Under the pieces are notes generated by a model. That model did no database searches. It saw only the letters and a list, made by a program, of their open reading frames with translations, and was not told the origin of the DNA. Positions 1 through 11,160 of a stretch of DNA of 64,000 bases are shown in pieces; positions within the stretch are counted from its first letter, which is position 1; the number at the start of each line of letters is the position of its first letter. Source of the stretch: Budorcas taxicolor (Eukaryota; Chordata; Mammalia; Artiodactyla; Bovidae); assembly GCF_023091745.1 (NCBI RefSeq), contig NC_068913.1:15146001-15210000 (forward strand), written 5' to 3'. The translations under genes were made by a program, and so were the position numbers.

Positions 1-510
1 ATGCCAGGATAAAAGCAAACAAATGTGCTAATGATCTTCCCTGAGAATTGGACCGTGATGAATTTTGATGTATTTCCAGATGGAAAATAGATCAGTTCTC
101 TCTGGGCTGGGGGTGGACACCAGAAAGAGAAAATGCTGAAATGGAAGTTCAGCAGAAAGCACTCATTTTCATTTTCTGGAGAATCAAAGTGCTAAAGAGA
201 TAGAAAAATCCCATTTGAAGGAACCAGACCTGTGGGCTTGTGAGCATCCATGACAAGGTGGAGGAGGTGAGCCTCTGATTCTGCAGCAGAGACTGCCATC
301 ATTCTGGGGGTTAAGGAATTGCATGTGTGCTGGTTGCAAGATGCAAGGCCTCCTTGCTGTCCTGTGGTGCGTTCAGTCATCTCATCATCCAACAAGTATT
401 CACTGCCCACCTGCCACATACCCTGCTATTTTCTAGGTGATTTGGGTAGAGCAGGGAAGAGACAGTCTCTGATGCTGTAGAATTTCCATTCTAAGTGGCA
501 GGAGGCAGAC

Positions 511-541
511 CATACATACATACATACATGCATACATGCAT
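511..541. repeat. (CATA)n microsatellite, imperfect
   Basis: CATACATACATACATACATG followed by further CATA/CATG units, about 7-8 repeats. Confidence 0.95.
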
Positions 542-582
542 TAAATCAGATGCTTATCAGTGCTATGAAGTATATGTTGGAG

Positions 583-705
583 AAGGGGAGGGCTCCCCAC
601 TCCGTTATTCTTGCCTGGAGAATCCCATGGACAGAGGAGCCTGGAGGGCTACAGTCCACGCAGTCACAAAGGAGTCGGACTTGACTGAGTGGTTAACACC
701 GACAG
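583..705 (+). mobile_element. Bov-A SINE fragment
   Basis: A single Bov-A monomer: CTTGCCTGGAGAATCCCATG, then GAGGAGCCTGGAGGGCTACA. The tRNA-related head is missing. Confidence 0.9.
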
Positions 706-800
706 CAATGAACTATATGTATGGCTGGGACACTTTGCGGTGTATCTGAAACTGTCACGACATTGTTAATAGGCTATACTCCAATATAAAATAATAAAAA
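700..800 (+). mobile_element. L1 3' terminal fragment
   Basis: Diverged ACTTTGCGGTGTATCTGAAA...CTATACTCCAATATAAAATA, typical of the last 80-100 bp of artiodactyl L1 before the poly(A). Confidence 0.7.
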
Positions 801-899
801 GTTTTTTAAAAAATCAAAGTAAGGGGAAAGCAAGCATCGTGTGCCAGTACGGAATGGGCTGAGGCATGTCGCCATGTTGTATAGGTTGCATCGGGAAGA

Positions 900-1150
900 C
901 CTCGCAGACAAGCTGACATTTGAACAGGGACTCAAAAAAGTCATGAGAAAGACACATGACTGTTTGGATAATGGGTATTCCAGGCAGAGGGGACAGCAGA
1001 TGGAAAAGCCATGAGACGTGAGAGTTCTTGGCAAGATCAAGAAAAGCTAAGTAGCTAGCTCAACTGAAGCAGGGTTGGCAAAGGGCAGAGGAACCCACGC
1101 GGTACGAGATGGAGCAAGGCGCATCCTGTATTCCTGGCCTCGTGCTGGAG
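900..1150 (+). repeat. Ancient L2-like interspersed repeat
   Basis: GCTGACATTTGAACAGGGAC, TATTCCAGGCAGAGGGGACA and AGCAGATGGAAAAGCC match a widespread old mammalian repeat that I cannot assign with certainty. The same family recurs at 8425, 26840 and 34080. Confidence 0.5.
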
Positions 1151-1484
1151 GAGACGAGTTGGTTCAAGTAGACCTCCTGGAAGTAGGTGGGAATGCTTCT
1201 GAAACTACAGGCAGATTGTGAAGCAGCCACTCACTGGGCTGAAACTATACTGAAGCAGGGCTTGGCACAGGAAACTGGGTCCTGTGTAAGTGAATATGGG
1301 GGGCAACTTCGTTTTCAGCTGTGCTCCAACACAGCTTTGCCCCTTCCACGACCTGTGTCTCCACTGACTATGCTTGTTCTTGCCTCCAAACCCGTTGAGA
1401 CATCTCCATTCTTCCTGCTTAGCTCAGGGAGCTGGAGACAGTGTGGACACAGATGAAACAGAGTGGAATTTGGTGCCTCGGAAA

Positions 1485-1600
1485 CTTGGGTTCAGAAACC
1501 TGCCTTATAATTTACTAGCTGTCTGACTTGGAGAAAATTATTTAACCTCTTTAGTATCTTAGTTTCCTCAGCAATAGTAATAAAAATGTTCTTTAAGTAT
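1485..1600 (+). mobile_element. MIR SINE relic
   Basis: TTTACTAGCTGTCTGACTTG, TTAACCTCTTTAGTATCTTA and GTTTCCTCAGCAATAGTAA follow the MIR core. Confidence 0.75.
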
Positions 1601-1639
1601 CTTAAGCCTTGAAAGAATCATCATTAACCAAGGAGAGCA

Positions 1640-1760
1640 ACTCTGTAATGAGTGGATGAGAAAACCGAGGCACAAGGGGTTCAGTAAGTGGCCCATGGTT
1701 ACTACTAGATGATGGAATCAGAATTTGAACTTGAGTGGCATGGCAACAGGACTTGTGCAC
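1640..1760 (-). mobile_element. MIR SINE relic, reversed
   Basis: GATGAGAAAACCGAGGCACA and AGTAAGTGGCCCATGGTTAC are the reverse-strand MIR core. It faces the MIR at 1485-1600. Confidence 0.72.
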
Positions 1761-1772
1761 TTAACCCCATAC

Positions 1773-2047
1773 TGCTGCTGCTGCTAAGTCGCTTTAGTCG
1801 CGTCCGACTCTGTGCGACCCCATAGACTGCAGCCCACCAGGCTCCCCCGTCCCTGGGATTCTCCAAGCAAGAACACTGGAGTGGGTTGCCATTTGCTTCT
1901 CCAATGCATGCAAGTGAAAAGTGAAAGTGAAGTCACTCAGTCGTGTCTGACTCTTAGCAACCTCATGGACTGCAGCCTACCAGGCTCCTCCATCCATGGG
2001 ATTCTCCAGGCAAGAGTACTGGAGTGGGGTGCCATTGCCTTCTCCCA
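1773..2047 (-). mobile_element. BOV-A2 SINE
   Basis: A reversed BOV-A2 dimer. It starts CTGCTGCTGCTAAGTCGC, and the first monomer ends near CTTCTCCAATGCATG. The GTGAAAAGTGAAAGTGAAGT linker leads into a second monomer ending GGGGTGCCATTGCCT. Both monomers are close to full length. Confidence 0.93.
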
Positions 2048-3035
2048 ACCCCATACTACCTTGCAGCTAATGTCCTTGCTAAAAGAGATCATGTACAGAA
2101 AATGCAGAATAACTGCAAAGAGTACAGAGTACTTAGTCAGTATCAGGAGTTATTAGCTCCTGATCATTCATACTTTTCTGGTTGCCAGTGACAGAGAAAC
2201 CACCCCCAAATTACTGAAGCCAAACGAACATTTGTTTGCTATTAACAAATATAAGTCTAGACTCTAGATTCCCCTGGGGCATGCTGACTTCAGTTACTAC
2301 TCAATTTAGGTTTCAAACCGTTAGTTACCACTCTCGGCCATGCTCTTTCTTTCTTGATTCTTTTTCAAGTTCCGTATAGGGAGCCAGAACAGCTTCGGTT
2401 CCATGTTGGGTATGACACCCAATCCAGTGAAGGAGAAGCACCCACTTCCCTGGTGGTTAGAGCAACCACGTGTCCTGTTTTGGCGAGAACAGTCGCATAG
2501 TCCAGTGTAAGAGAGGAGCCCACTGCCCTGCGGCAGGGGTGCCCACCCATCCTCGACTGTCCAGACTCCCCTCATCCTTATCTGCCATATCTCCCTTCAC
2601 CATATCACGCTTAAATGTTCGCTGCACCTCCATTTCTTCTTGAGAAGTATCCCAATTTGGACAGTAGATTTTACAGTCACTCTACTGATAGTCGAGAGGG
2701 AAATACAGAGCTTTCATGTCATTGGTCACTGCTTCAGATACAAAGTTTCCCCTTGAATCTTAAGAAGGATTTGCTTAGCTGAGAGTGGGGAGGGATGGGT
2801 CCGCCAAGGAAGAATAGAAAGGCTGTTGGTCAAAGACTTGATGTGGTGGATTCTGGGTGGTCAAAGTCAAAAATATCTGTCACAGGTCCCTTTTCTTCCT
2901 TTACAAAGTTTGGTATGATTTAGTAGCAAGTTGAGAGAGTTTAGGGGTTTGCAAAACATGAGTTTGAATTTTGGCTCCATTCTTCCTCTAGTGCTGATCT
3001 TATTGATCACCTTCCTTTCAAAACCTTGTGTGTAG

Positions 3036-3235
3036 CAGGGGCCCCCAGCCTCTGGCATCTAATGCCTAATGATCAATTATTATTACTGCTGTGTAGTAGC
3101 AGTATAATAGAAATAGACTGCATAATAAAAGTAATGCTCTTGAATCATCCTGAAACCATCCCCCATCTCAGTTTGTGGAAAAATTGCCTTCCATGAAACC
3201 AGTCCCAGATGCCAAAAAGGTTAAAAACCGCTGAG
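3036..3235. mobile_element. hAT-like non-autonomous DNA transposon relic
   Basis: The left end CAGGGGCCCCCAGCC and right end GGTTAAAAACCGCTG look like decayed terminal inverted repeats. The interior (CCTGAAACCATCCCCCATCT, GGAAAAATTGCCTTCCATGA) matches a common mammalian element. Family not assigned. No clear 8-bp target duplication remains. Confidence 0.5.
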
Positions 3236-3249
3236 CTAGAGGGAACTAA

Positions 3250-3355
3250 TTATGTCTGCCTTAGCGAGTTGTTGGGCGGATTAAACAGGCTAATGAAATA
3301 AAACCCTTACCACGAAGCTTAACATATATGATTCAATAAATGGAGAGCTATTGTT
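3250..3355 (+). mobile_element. MIR SINE 3' relic
   Basis: AGTTGTTGGGCGGATTAAAC through AATAAATGGAGAGCTATT follows the 3' half of MIR. Confidence 0.6.
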
Positions 3356-3807
3356 TTTCTGTGATGCCTAGCACACACCTGAGCACACATTAGGTAGTGA
3401 GCATTTACCTGGTGACCAGGACACAAAACACAATAAAGGACCGGGACCCTCAGAGTGAGTGTAGGGAGTCTCTGGGTAAGTTCAGAGAAGAGATGCTGGC
3501 AATGATGACAAGACCTAGCGATCAAGGAAAGGAACCTTAAAATCGGAAATTGAATGAAGAGTTTTGTGATCCAGCTAAAACATTGGAGAAGCCACTGAGA
3601 AAATATGCTTTTCAGAACCCTGGGGGAAATGACATTCTTAACTTTTAAAACAATCAAGAACATTTTCCTAACACCCATATTGGGACAAATAAATGTGAAT
3701 AGTTAATGTATCCCAGTCCCAAGAAGTTCAGAATTTTGGATGGGGAAGAAAGCTCAGAAACGCACAGGGATGTACTCTACCTAAAACAGTACATAAAATT
3801 TGTTATT

Positions 3808-4089
3808 GTTGTTCAGTTGCTAAGTCTCTTTATGACCCCATGAACTGTAGCATACCAGGCTCCTCTGTCCTTCACTGTCTTCCAGAGTTTGTTAAAATTC
3901 ATGTCTATTGAGTTGGTGATGCCATCCAACCATCTCATCCTCTGTCGTCCCCTTCTCCTTCTGCCCTCAATCTTTCCCAGCATCGGGGTCTTTTCCAGTG
4001 AGTTGGCTCCTCTCATCAGGTGGCCAAAGTATTAGAGCTTCAGCTTTAGCATCAGTCCTTCCAGTGAATATTCAGAGTTGACTTCCTGA
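3808..4089 (-). mobile_element. BovB 3' fragment
   Basis: A reversed BovB tail. The minus-strand peptide contains RRRRGRQRMRWLDGITNSID and ends near GVIKRLSN. Only the last 280 bp are kept. Confidence 0.9.
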
Positions 4090-4334
4090 ATAAAATAGAG
4101 AATGATAAATGTCCTACTTTAAAACACGATAGTTCTTTGACTGGTTAAAGAAAATTGTTAAGACAGTCTCAACTCAAGTGCTGTGAAGGGTTAAATGAGG
4201 AAGACATCCCTTCTAACAAGGGTCAACAGGAAGGATTTGGGGAGCTGGGGTCATTTGAATCAGATCTTGAAGTATAGCTGGATTTTACATGCAGGGAAGA
4301 TACAAAGGTATTCAAAGCCTTGAACATTCCAGAC

Positions 4335-4690
4335 AAAACTCTGCCCTTGTGTTTTTGCTTCTTCTACCTAGAATGCCTTCCCCAGCTACCACGGAGCTTG
4401 TTCCTTGAGTCTTCTTGTCAAATGCCACCTCTCAGTAAGGACCTCCCTAGCTACCTGTGTGCAAAATTGTGATACTCACCACTTGGCCTGCATTGCTGTC
4501 CTCTTTAGTGCTCGCAACTCTGTAACCTACTTTAGGCTTTCCTTGTTTATCTTGTTTTCTGTCCCTGCCTCTGGAATGCACGCTTAATGAAGGCAGGATG
4601 TCCCACCTGTTCTGCTCACTGCTGTACGTCTGGCGCCTGAGATAGTGCCTGACACATGTTAGGTGCTCGTATTTCGTAAGAAGGAAGGAA
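4335..4690 (+). mobile_element. L2 LINE 3' end
   Basis: An ordered set of L2 landmarks: TAGAATGCCTTCCCCAGC, GTCAAATGCCACCTCTCAGT, GCACGCTTAATGAAGGCAGG and GTGCCTGACACATGTTAGGT. Old and diverged. Confidence 0.78.
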
Positions 4691-5127
4691 GGGAGGGAGA
4701 GAGTCTGGCTGAGGGAGCCACGGGAACTGAAGGACAGATGGACGGTGGTGGTTTGTACAGTGTTGCAGGGTCAGTGACAGAAGTGTGTGCGTGGATGGGG
4801 GTGAGAGGGGCTGAGCGTGGTGGAGGTAGGTCAGCAGGAAACAGGTGGTTTTAGAGCCAGAAGTCTTCAAGTCTTCTTACCTAGAAGACTTGGAGACGAG
4901 GCCGAGGAATCCAGCTTGTATTCTGCATGGCACGGGGACTCTCAAAAGCTGGTGGCAAGGGCAGGCATTGAGAGCAGCTAGAGTTAAGAATGCCAGCGAG
5001 GAGACCCTGACGGTAAGCCACATAGTGGCCTTTCCCAGAGAGAAGGAGGTGGACAAGTAGAGAGGACTGAGGGAGCGGTGCGAGTGAAGGGGATACGAAG
5101 AGGCAGAATTCGCCATTTGATCCTATT

Positions 5128-5440
5128 AACAAAAAGACTGCAGAAACAGACTCACGGACACAGAGAGCAGACTTGTGGTTGCCAAGGGGGTGCGGAGGGG
5201 TCAGGGAGGGCTGGACTGTGAATTTGGGGTTAGTGGGTACAAGCGATCACATATAGAATGGATGGACAGCAACGTGCTCCTGCACAGGGAACTATATTCC
5301 ATGTCCTGGGGTAAACTGGAATGGAAAAGAATATGGAAAAGAAGGCACGTATATGTGCAACTGAGTCACTTCACCTGGTATACAGCAGAAATTAACTCAG
5401 CATTGGAAATCAAGTATACTTCAATTAAAAACAAAAAACA
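5128..5440 (+). mobile_element. L1 3' UTR fragment (artiodactyl type)
   Basis: Contains the typical AGACTTGTGGTTGCCAAGGG, CAGGGAACTATATTCCATGT and TGGTATACAGCAGAAATTAA segments, ending in an A-rich tail. Confidence 0.85.
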
Positions 5441-5953
5441 CCTCCCCCCCAAAAAAGCACGAAAACAAGATGAATGCTAGAGAACATGACGACTTCTGCA
5501 TGCAGGCGTGGACGTGACAACTGCTTTGACAGCAAATGTCACCATTTTTTCCTTACAGTTCCTTTACAAGCAAAATAATGTTTCTAAATGGCATCTACAT
5601 GTTTTACTCTGTCTTCACTAGTTAACGCAGTAACCATTTTAATACCTGGAGGCCTTGGGGTCTACTTTTTCTGGGACGTATCTGTGGTTGCTGCTGAAAG
5701 TTAGATATGATGACATTTCTGTCCTTGCAGCCTCAGTTTTCTTTTCCACAAGCCATGCTCCTGTTAAGAGGAAGCACAGGTTTGCACGTTAGAAGAAGTG
5801 ATAGAGGAAACCAAGGGAAGGGCATGGGATTGTCTAGAATCAAAAGTGGGCTGCAAAAGGGCTGTGAGTCTGGAAAAGAAAGCTAGGAGTCCCTTCTCCC
5901 CTTCCAAGAAGCTGAGAATTGCATTTTCCAGTGTTTTGAATTATTGCCCAGAA

Positions 5954-6007
5954 TGTGTGTGTGTGTGCGCGTGTGTGTGTGTGTGCGCGTGCGCGCCCGT
6001 GCACGCA
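5954..6007. repeat. (TG)n/(CG)n microsatellite
   Basis: Alternating purine-pyrimidine tract: TG repeats broken by CGCG, ending GCGCGCCCGTGCACGC. It could adopt Z-DNA. The open frames across it are artefacts. Confidence 0.96.
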
Positions 6008-7683
6008 CCCCTATACAAATAAAACTGCCGAGAATAGACATAGAGCCTGTGCCCTGGGCGAGTCAAGGAGGCTGTGTTCACACAGAGTACAATGGCAGTG
6101 CTTTTTCTGGAGTTGTGCAATGAATGCTTCAGCTACCAAGACTCCAGAACAGAGGACTGTTTTGAGGGGTGGCTTGGCTCTTTCAAAATCTCTCTCCCTC
6201 CCAAGTCCTGCAAGAACTGCAGGTTGCCATTAGCGATTAATTCACTGGGGTGACCATTCTCTCGTCTGTTAGTATGAATTAGCTCATCCAGTTGATCATG
6301 GCTGAAGACTCCATGACTTCCTGTGGAAGCTTAGGAGATGAGGGCCTGAAAAGTATAAAAGAATCAAGAGAGGAAAGATGGGGGTGGTTTCTGGCAACAA
6401 ATTGCATGTACAGATGAATCAAGGACTCTTCTGTTCTGAATAGTGCTGGAGAATTCAGTTGAAGTTAGCTAGTCATGAGCCTTCAACACTGAGCTCGTCT
6501 AGGAAATAGAAAGCCATTGATGGTTTTTAAAGAGGAAAATGTATGGAAATAGAGATCAATCAAGTTTTCCCAGCCCCAAACATCAAATGCTGAGGTTATC
6601 CCTGGGCTCCAGCCTGGACAGCTCTAGAAGGGAAGTCTCCTCCTGGTCTCTGACCTTGTATGCAAGCTGACTAATCCATGTCCACTCAATTCAGCCCATA
6701 TTTGCTGCACCCATTTCATGTATTAGCACAGTTATAGGTTTCAGAAACAGCTGCTAAAAAGTACTCTTCTCTGGCTTCCTCTCTCGCTTTAAATATTTTC
6801 CTTCATTTCCTCCCATTTGCAAGGCCTTGTGTGACATTCCATCAGGAAGTAAACTTTCCAAGTACTGTCATGTTAGAGGCTTAGGAGAGAACTGATGTGG
6901 CCTAGAGTGTTAACAGGAGTGCTCTGTATGATGAGAAATGTATGTTTTCTTTGCTCTGGCCAGATTTTTCTAGACCAGAAAGCGAAGGTTTTTTAAATAT
7001 TAGCATGTAGTATATTTAACAAAGTGCTTACTGAAAATCCCACAAAATATGTCTTTGCTGCATATTTTGAAAGCACCGAGGCGCTCACCTTGGTTTGTGT
7101 AAGCATTCAGCGGTGCATTTATACTTTATCTTGGCTGCCGTGATACGTATCAGGAGGTGGCTCTCTTTGGACTCCCGGTGAAGTTGGCAAACCATCCACA
7201 AAGCCGGTCCAAGGATAGGGTGACTTGAGTGAGTTCTGTACGAGAGCCCTCACTGTCTGCTGTGCAAACACATCTGTGCATTCACAGTTCAGCTCATCAC
7301 GCCTGTTGGCGGTCAACCGTCCCCAGCCAAGTTCTCATCATCTGCTGCTTGGATTAGGGCTATAGCTTACCTTCTGACTGTCTCCCTCATCCCAGGCTCT
7401 CCCACTCCCTTCCAGCTCCATACTACCTCTGTATTCTTAAATAAAATGAGGCCTTGTCTCTTGCATTTTTAAATGCCTCCAGATTCTCTGCAGGGTCGGG
7501 TGGCAGCAACAATTTTCATCAAGGGTCAGGCCACCCCTTAGGTGTATCAGAATATGCATAAAGAGCTGGCCAAGAAGGAGAGGAGTGAGGTTTCAAAAGC
7601 CATATTTGGCATTTCCAGTGTCTTGGATTCCTTTTGAAAATTTAAACAATACTTTTGGGTTAAATGAGATGTATATTTATCCA

Positions 7684-7808
7684 CATGGAGAAGGAAATGG
7701 CAACCCACTCCATTTTTCTCACCTGGGAACTCCCATGGACAGAGGAGCCTGGTGGGCTACAGTCCATGGGGTCAGAGGATTTGGACACGACTCAGCGCTG
7801 AAACAATA
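7684..7808 (+). mobile_element. Bov-A SINE fragment
   Basis: A Bov-A monomer that starts GGAGAAGGAAATGGCAACCC, includes GAGGAGCCTGGTGGGCTACA and ends near ACACGACTCAGCGCTGAA. It has no tRNA head. Confidence 0.92.
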
Positions 7809-8424
7809 ACAGATGTTTATTCAAAAGGGGGATACTGATCTCCAGAAAGAAGTCCAAACCTGTTCTGTCATTTAAGGAGCTACATGATGTTGTTTGTACT
7901 AGCTTTCCTGAACCATCACCCATCTTGCTTTTGCTAGTGTTTGTACTTGACATCGATGGTACTATCAAGAGTAGGTCTTTGAGGGACTTTTCTTCTGGTT
8001 GTGGAGATACATGCAGAACTCTGGTTTCTTGGCTGTGTTATCATGGAGATCCCAGGGAGAGCAATGGACGGTGTCCATAGGTCTGCATGGGACGAGGTGT
8101 TAAAGCTCTGGAGTTGCAGCATGAAGAATTAGTAGTAATCACCTCCTGGACACTGGAGGGAAGTCTGAGACTGGTAGAAAGGAAAAATGTGTAGTGCTTT
8201 TGAGGCATGTACCTACTGGGGTTTTGGGTGATTGTGCGTTGCTCAGAGTACAGGTTGAGTTGGAAGAAATAAGAAGTTGTGGGGTTTTATGCTGCAGTGT
8301 ATAGGGAACTAGAGAATATTTTTGGTGGGGGAAAGGATACATAGATGTATTTAAAAAAAAAATAAAAATGAAACTACTAGAAACACAGAGTAAGACTTGT
8401 CGTTTTAGAGAGACCAGTCAAAAT

Positions 8425-8550
8425 ACTACTATAATACTGCAGGTGAGAGATGGTAATGGCCTGGATCGAGGCAGTGCAGAAAAGACAGAGGCAGATTTAG
8501 GACAGATTTTTGAGGAAGGATTGAACAAATGTAGAGACCCCTTGTTACAA
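8425..8550 (+). repeat. Ancient L2-like interspersed repeat fragment
   Basis: AGGTGAGAGATGGTAATGGC followed by CTGGATCGAGGCAGTGCAGA matches part of the same old repeat family. It explains the 68-codon open frame here, which is not a gene. Confidence 0.5.
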
Positions 8551-8804
8551 CCTCTGCTGGAAGAGTTCAAGTGAGTACTGTGATTTCTAATTGTGAACCC
8601 ATATGTGAAAGGTGTGCAGTTGCTCGGGGGAATGGAGAATGTAGTCAAAGGAGCTCTCAGCAGAAGGTGGGGGTTCTGCTTGGAATATGTGGAGTGTGAA
8701 CACGTTGGGGGACACTCCCGTTGAAATGTACAACACAGAATCTGGAGTCTAGAGGGGATACCTTGGCAGCAGATACCCATTCATGAGTGATGATGGAAGT
8801 GAAA

Positions 8805-9010
8805 TGTGAAAATGTTAGCTGCTCAGTCCTGTCTGACTCTTTCTGACTCCGTGGACTGTAGCCCACCAGCCTCCTCTGTCCATGGGATTCTCCAGGCAAG
8901 AATACTGGAGTAGGTAGCCATTCCCTTCTGCAGGAATCTTCCCGACCCAGGGATTAAACCTGGGTCTCCTGCATTGCAGGCGGATTCTTTACCATCTGAG
9001 CCACCAGTAA
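8805..9010 (-). mobile_element. Bov-tA SINE
   Basis: A reversed Bov-tA with a Bov-A body and a tRNA-like head (CCTGCATTGCAGGCGGATTC, then CCATCTGAGCCACCAG). Confidence 0.94.
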
Positions 9011-9277
9011 AGACAAATGTAAATATTATCCAGAGTGACATCTGACATGAGAAACGATTAGGCCAAAGACAGAACTGCAAAGAATATCTTCATTAAGGTA
9101 AATTATTGTTAATAAATAAATTTTAATTTGAGAGATTAACTCTGGTTTTCTATAGAACATGTAAAATACGTTATAAAAAGAATCCCTATCTGAAATGGCT
9201 ATACATAGAATTGTATAAAAGTGGCTAGGGCATTTGATATTAAGTTAAGGGCAATACATCTAAAGCACAAAAAAACA

Positions 9278-9440
9278 GGGACTTCCCTGGGGGTCCAGTG
9301 GTTAACCTCCATGCTTCCACTGCAGGGGGGTATGGGTTCAATCCCTGGTCAGGGAACTAAGATCCTGCATGCCCTGTGGTGTGGCCAAGAAAAAGAAGTA
9401 AAACACACAAAAAATAAACAAACGAAGAAAGACCCGTTTT
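9278..9440 (+). mobile_element. CHR-2-type tRNA-derived SINE
   Basis: It starts GGGACTTCCCTGGGGGTCCA and continues with GTTCAATCCCTGGTCAGGGA and CATGCCCTGTGGTGTGGCCA to an A-rich tail. This family is shared by whales, hippos and ruminants and predates Bov-tA. Confidence 0.88.
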
Positions 9441-10037
9441 TTTTTATCTCTCAAAGCCTTTTCACCAACAGTAACATGGTAGTACGTTTGATTTAGAATT
9501 GATTCTATGTTCTTGCCATCATCCCTTTTATCTTTTGGAAGCTAGTGTTCTATTCATTTCTACGCCACGAATTATTGAATCAATTCCAACATTCACAATT
9601 TTTCACATTAGAATTGATGCTGTGTTACAGTTTAATTAGCAGAGATCAGTTTTCTTAGCAGTACATGACTTTGGCCTGTTCGATTCGAAGTCCTACGGTA
9701 ATTGCTTTGTATGTCCCCCTTTCGGCAGCAGCAGAGTGCCCTTTGGAGTCAAGAAGGATGGAGTGAAATGGCCCACTATGCTCCCTCCTGTCTGTCTCCC
9801 CCTGACCAGACTTAGCCGTCTTCCATGAAGCCGCAGACCCTTTGTGAAAAGCCAGGAACAGGGCATCAAGGACTCAGGAGAGGCACTCAGAACCTCTTAT
9901 CCTGGGGTTTTGCAGGTCCTGAGAGAGCTGAGGAAAGCAAGAACCCACTGACCTCATAAAACACAAGCCCTCTTCACAGAGGGCTGCCCGTGTCACTCCG
10001 GGTTCTGGTTGCAAGCAGCAGGCACTGAATCCAGGGG

Positions 10038-10123
10038 GATTTATTGGAAGAAAATCTGGTGCTGACATCACTTCTAGTAAGATTTATTGGAAGGAAAGCT
10101 GGTGCTCACAGAATCAACAGGAG
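10038..10123. repeat. 43-bp imperfect tandem duplication
   Basis: GATTTATTGGAAGAAAATCT at 10038 recurs as GATTTATTGGAAGGAAAGCT at 10081, each followed by GGTGCT and a CACA-like segment. Confidence 0.85.
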
Positions 10124-10540
10124 GCAAAGGAACAGGCTTGGGAAAGGGGCAAGACCAAGGGAACCCAGACCGTGGATTTCTGGAGCAGTCTGGCCAGGAT
10201 GTCAGACCCGGCTGGCTGCATGTTGCCCCTCATTATCCTCGGTGTCCTCTTGGCTTTGCTTCTTGGCCCCAAAGACAAAGGCCCAGTTAGGAGCATTCGG
10301 TCTGACTGCCCAGATCCTGCCTGTATGCTGGTCACCAGGAAATGGAGAGCAGGAAATGTCTCTCTGGGGCTGCAGGATGAGAAAGTAGGGTCGCAGCAAG
10401 TCACCAATGCAGCAGTGCTACCAGGAAAGCGCCCCCCCACAACCCCCAGACAGAAAAGGGTCTTGGTGTTGTATTACCAACAATAACAAACGGCTCCCTA
10501 CACTTCTGTCCCAAAGTCTCAGATTTGTGAGGTCATCAGA

Positions 10541-10727
10541 AAGTTAAAGTGTTAGTCACTCAGTTGTGTCCAACTCTTTGCGACTCCCCTGTCCATGGGA
10601 TTCTCCAGGCAAGAGTACTGGAGTGGGTAGCCATTCCCTTCTGTAGGACTCTTCCTGACCCAGGGATTGAACCCAGGTCTCCTGCATTGCAGGCGGGTTC
10701 TTTACCATCTGAGCCACCAGGGAAGGC
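10541..10727 (-). mobile_element. Bov-tA SINE with internal deletion
   Basis: A reversed Bov-tA flanked by the 7-bp duplication CATCAGA (10534-10540 and 10728-10734). About 25 bp of the Bov-A body between GACTCC and CCTGTCCATGGG, present in other copies, is missing here. Confidence 0.92.
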
Positions 10728-11141
10728 CATCAGAGCAGCTCAACAGTCAGACAGCTGTTGCATATTCAGGTTGGTGACACTGGCTTCCTTCTTCACCACC
10801 AAGTGGAGGAAACTTACCTTTCCGGAGCTCATATACAGGGTCAGGCCCTGGACTAAGTGTGTTATGTGCAGTTTCGGTGAACGTGCAAATTACTTGTGTT
10901 TAGACCTCAAGAATATCTTAAGGAAGGAGGACAGTAGGTACCAAGCTTTTTTCCAACTACAGAGAAAGAAAGCAACAACTAACTGCAGAGGGTAGAATTT
11001 AGGTGCTGAATAAAATAATGTCTAAAAGATGCCATTGTTTGAAATTAGCCTCTTAGACTGACAGGTAATTAACTTCTGCCAGTAGTTTAATTTCTCGCCT
11101 GTACCTGGCACAGGAGACCGTACATGTGTGGTAATTTCCCG

Positions 11142-11160
11142 CCCCCCCCCCCCCCCCCCC
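11142..11160. repeat. C19 homopolymer
   Basis: Nineteen uninterrupted C after CCCG. Its length is unreliable in any assembly. Confidence 0.97.

Noticed and set aside
5954..6007. Cysteine- and valine-rich open frames
   Set aside because: They are translations of a TG/CG microsatellite.
8368..8574. A 68-codon frame that looks protein-like (many E, D, K)
   Set aside because: It overlaps an ancient L2-like repeat fragment and has no splice context or recognisable domain.
10044..10486. Several overlapping open frames on both strands, up to 114 codons
   Set aside because: Openness in many frames at once points to locally low stop density. There are no introns, domain or promoter signs, and a tandem duplication lies within.
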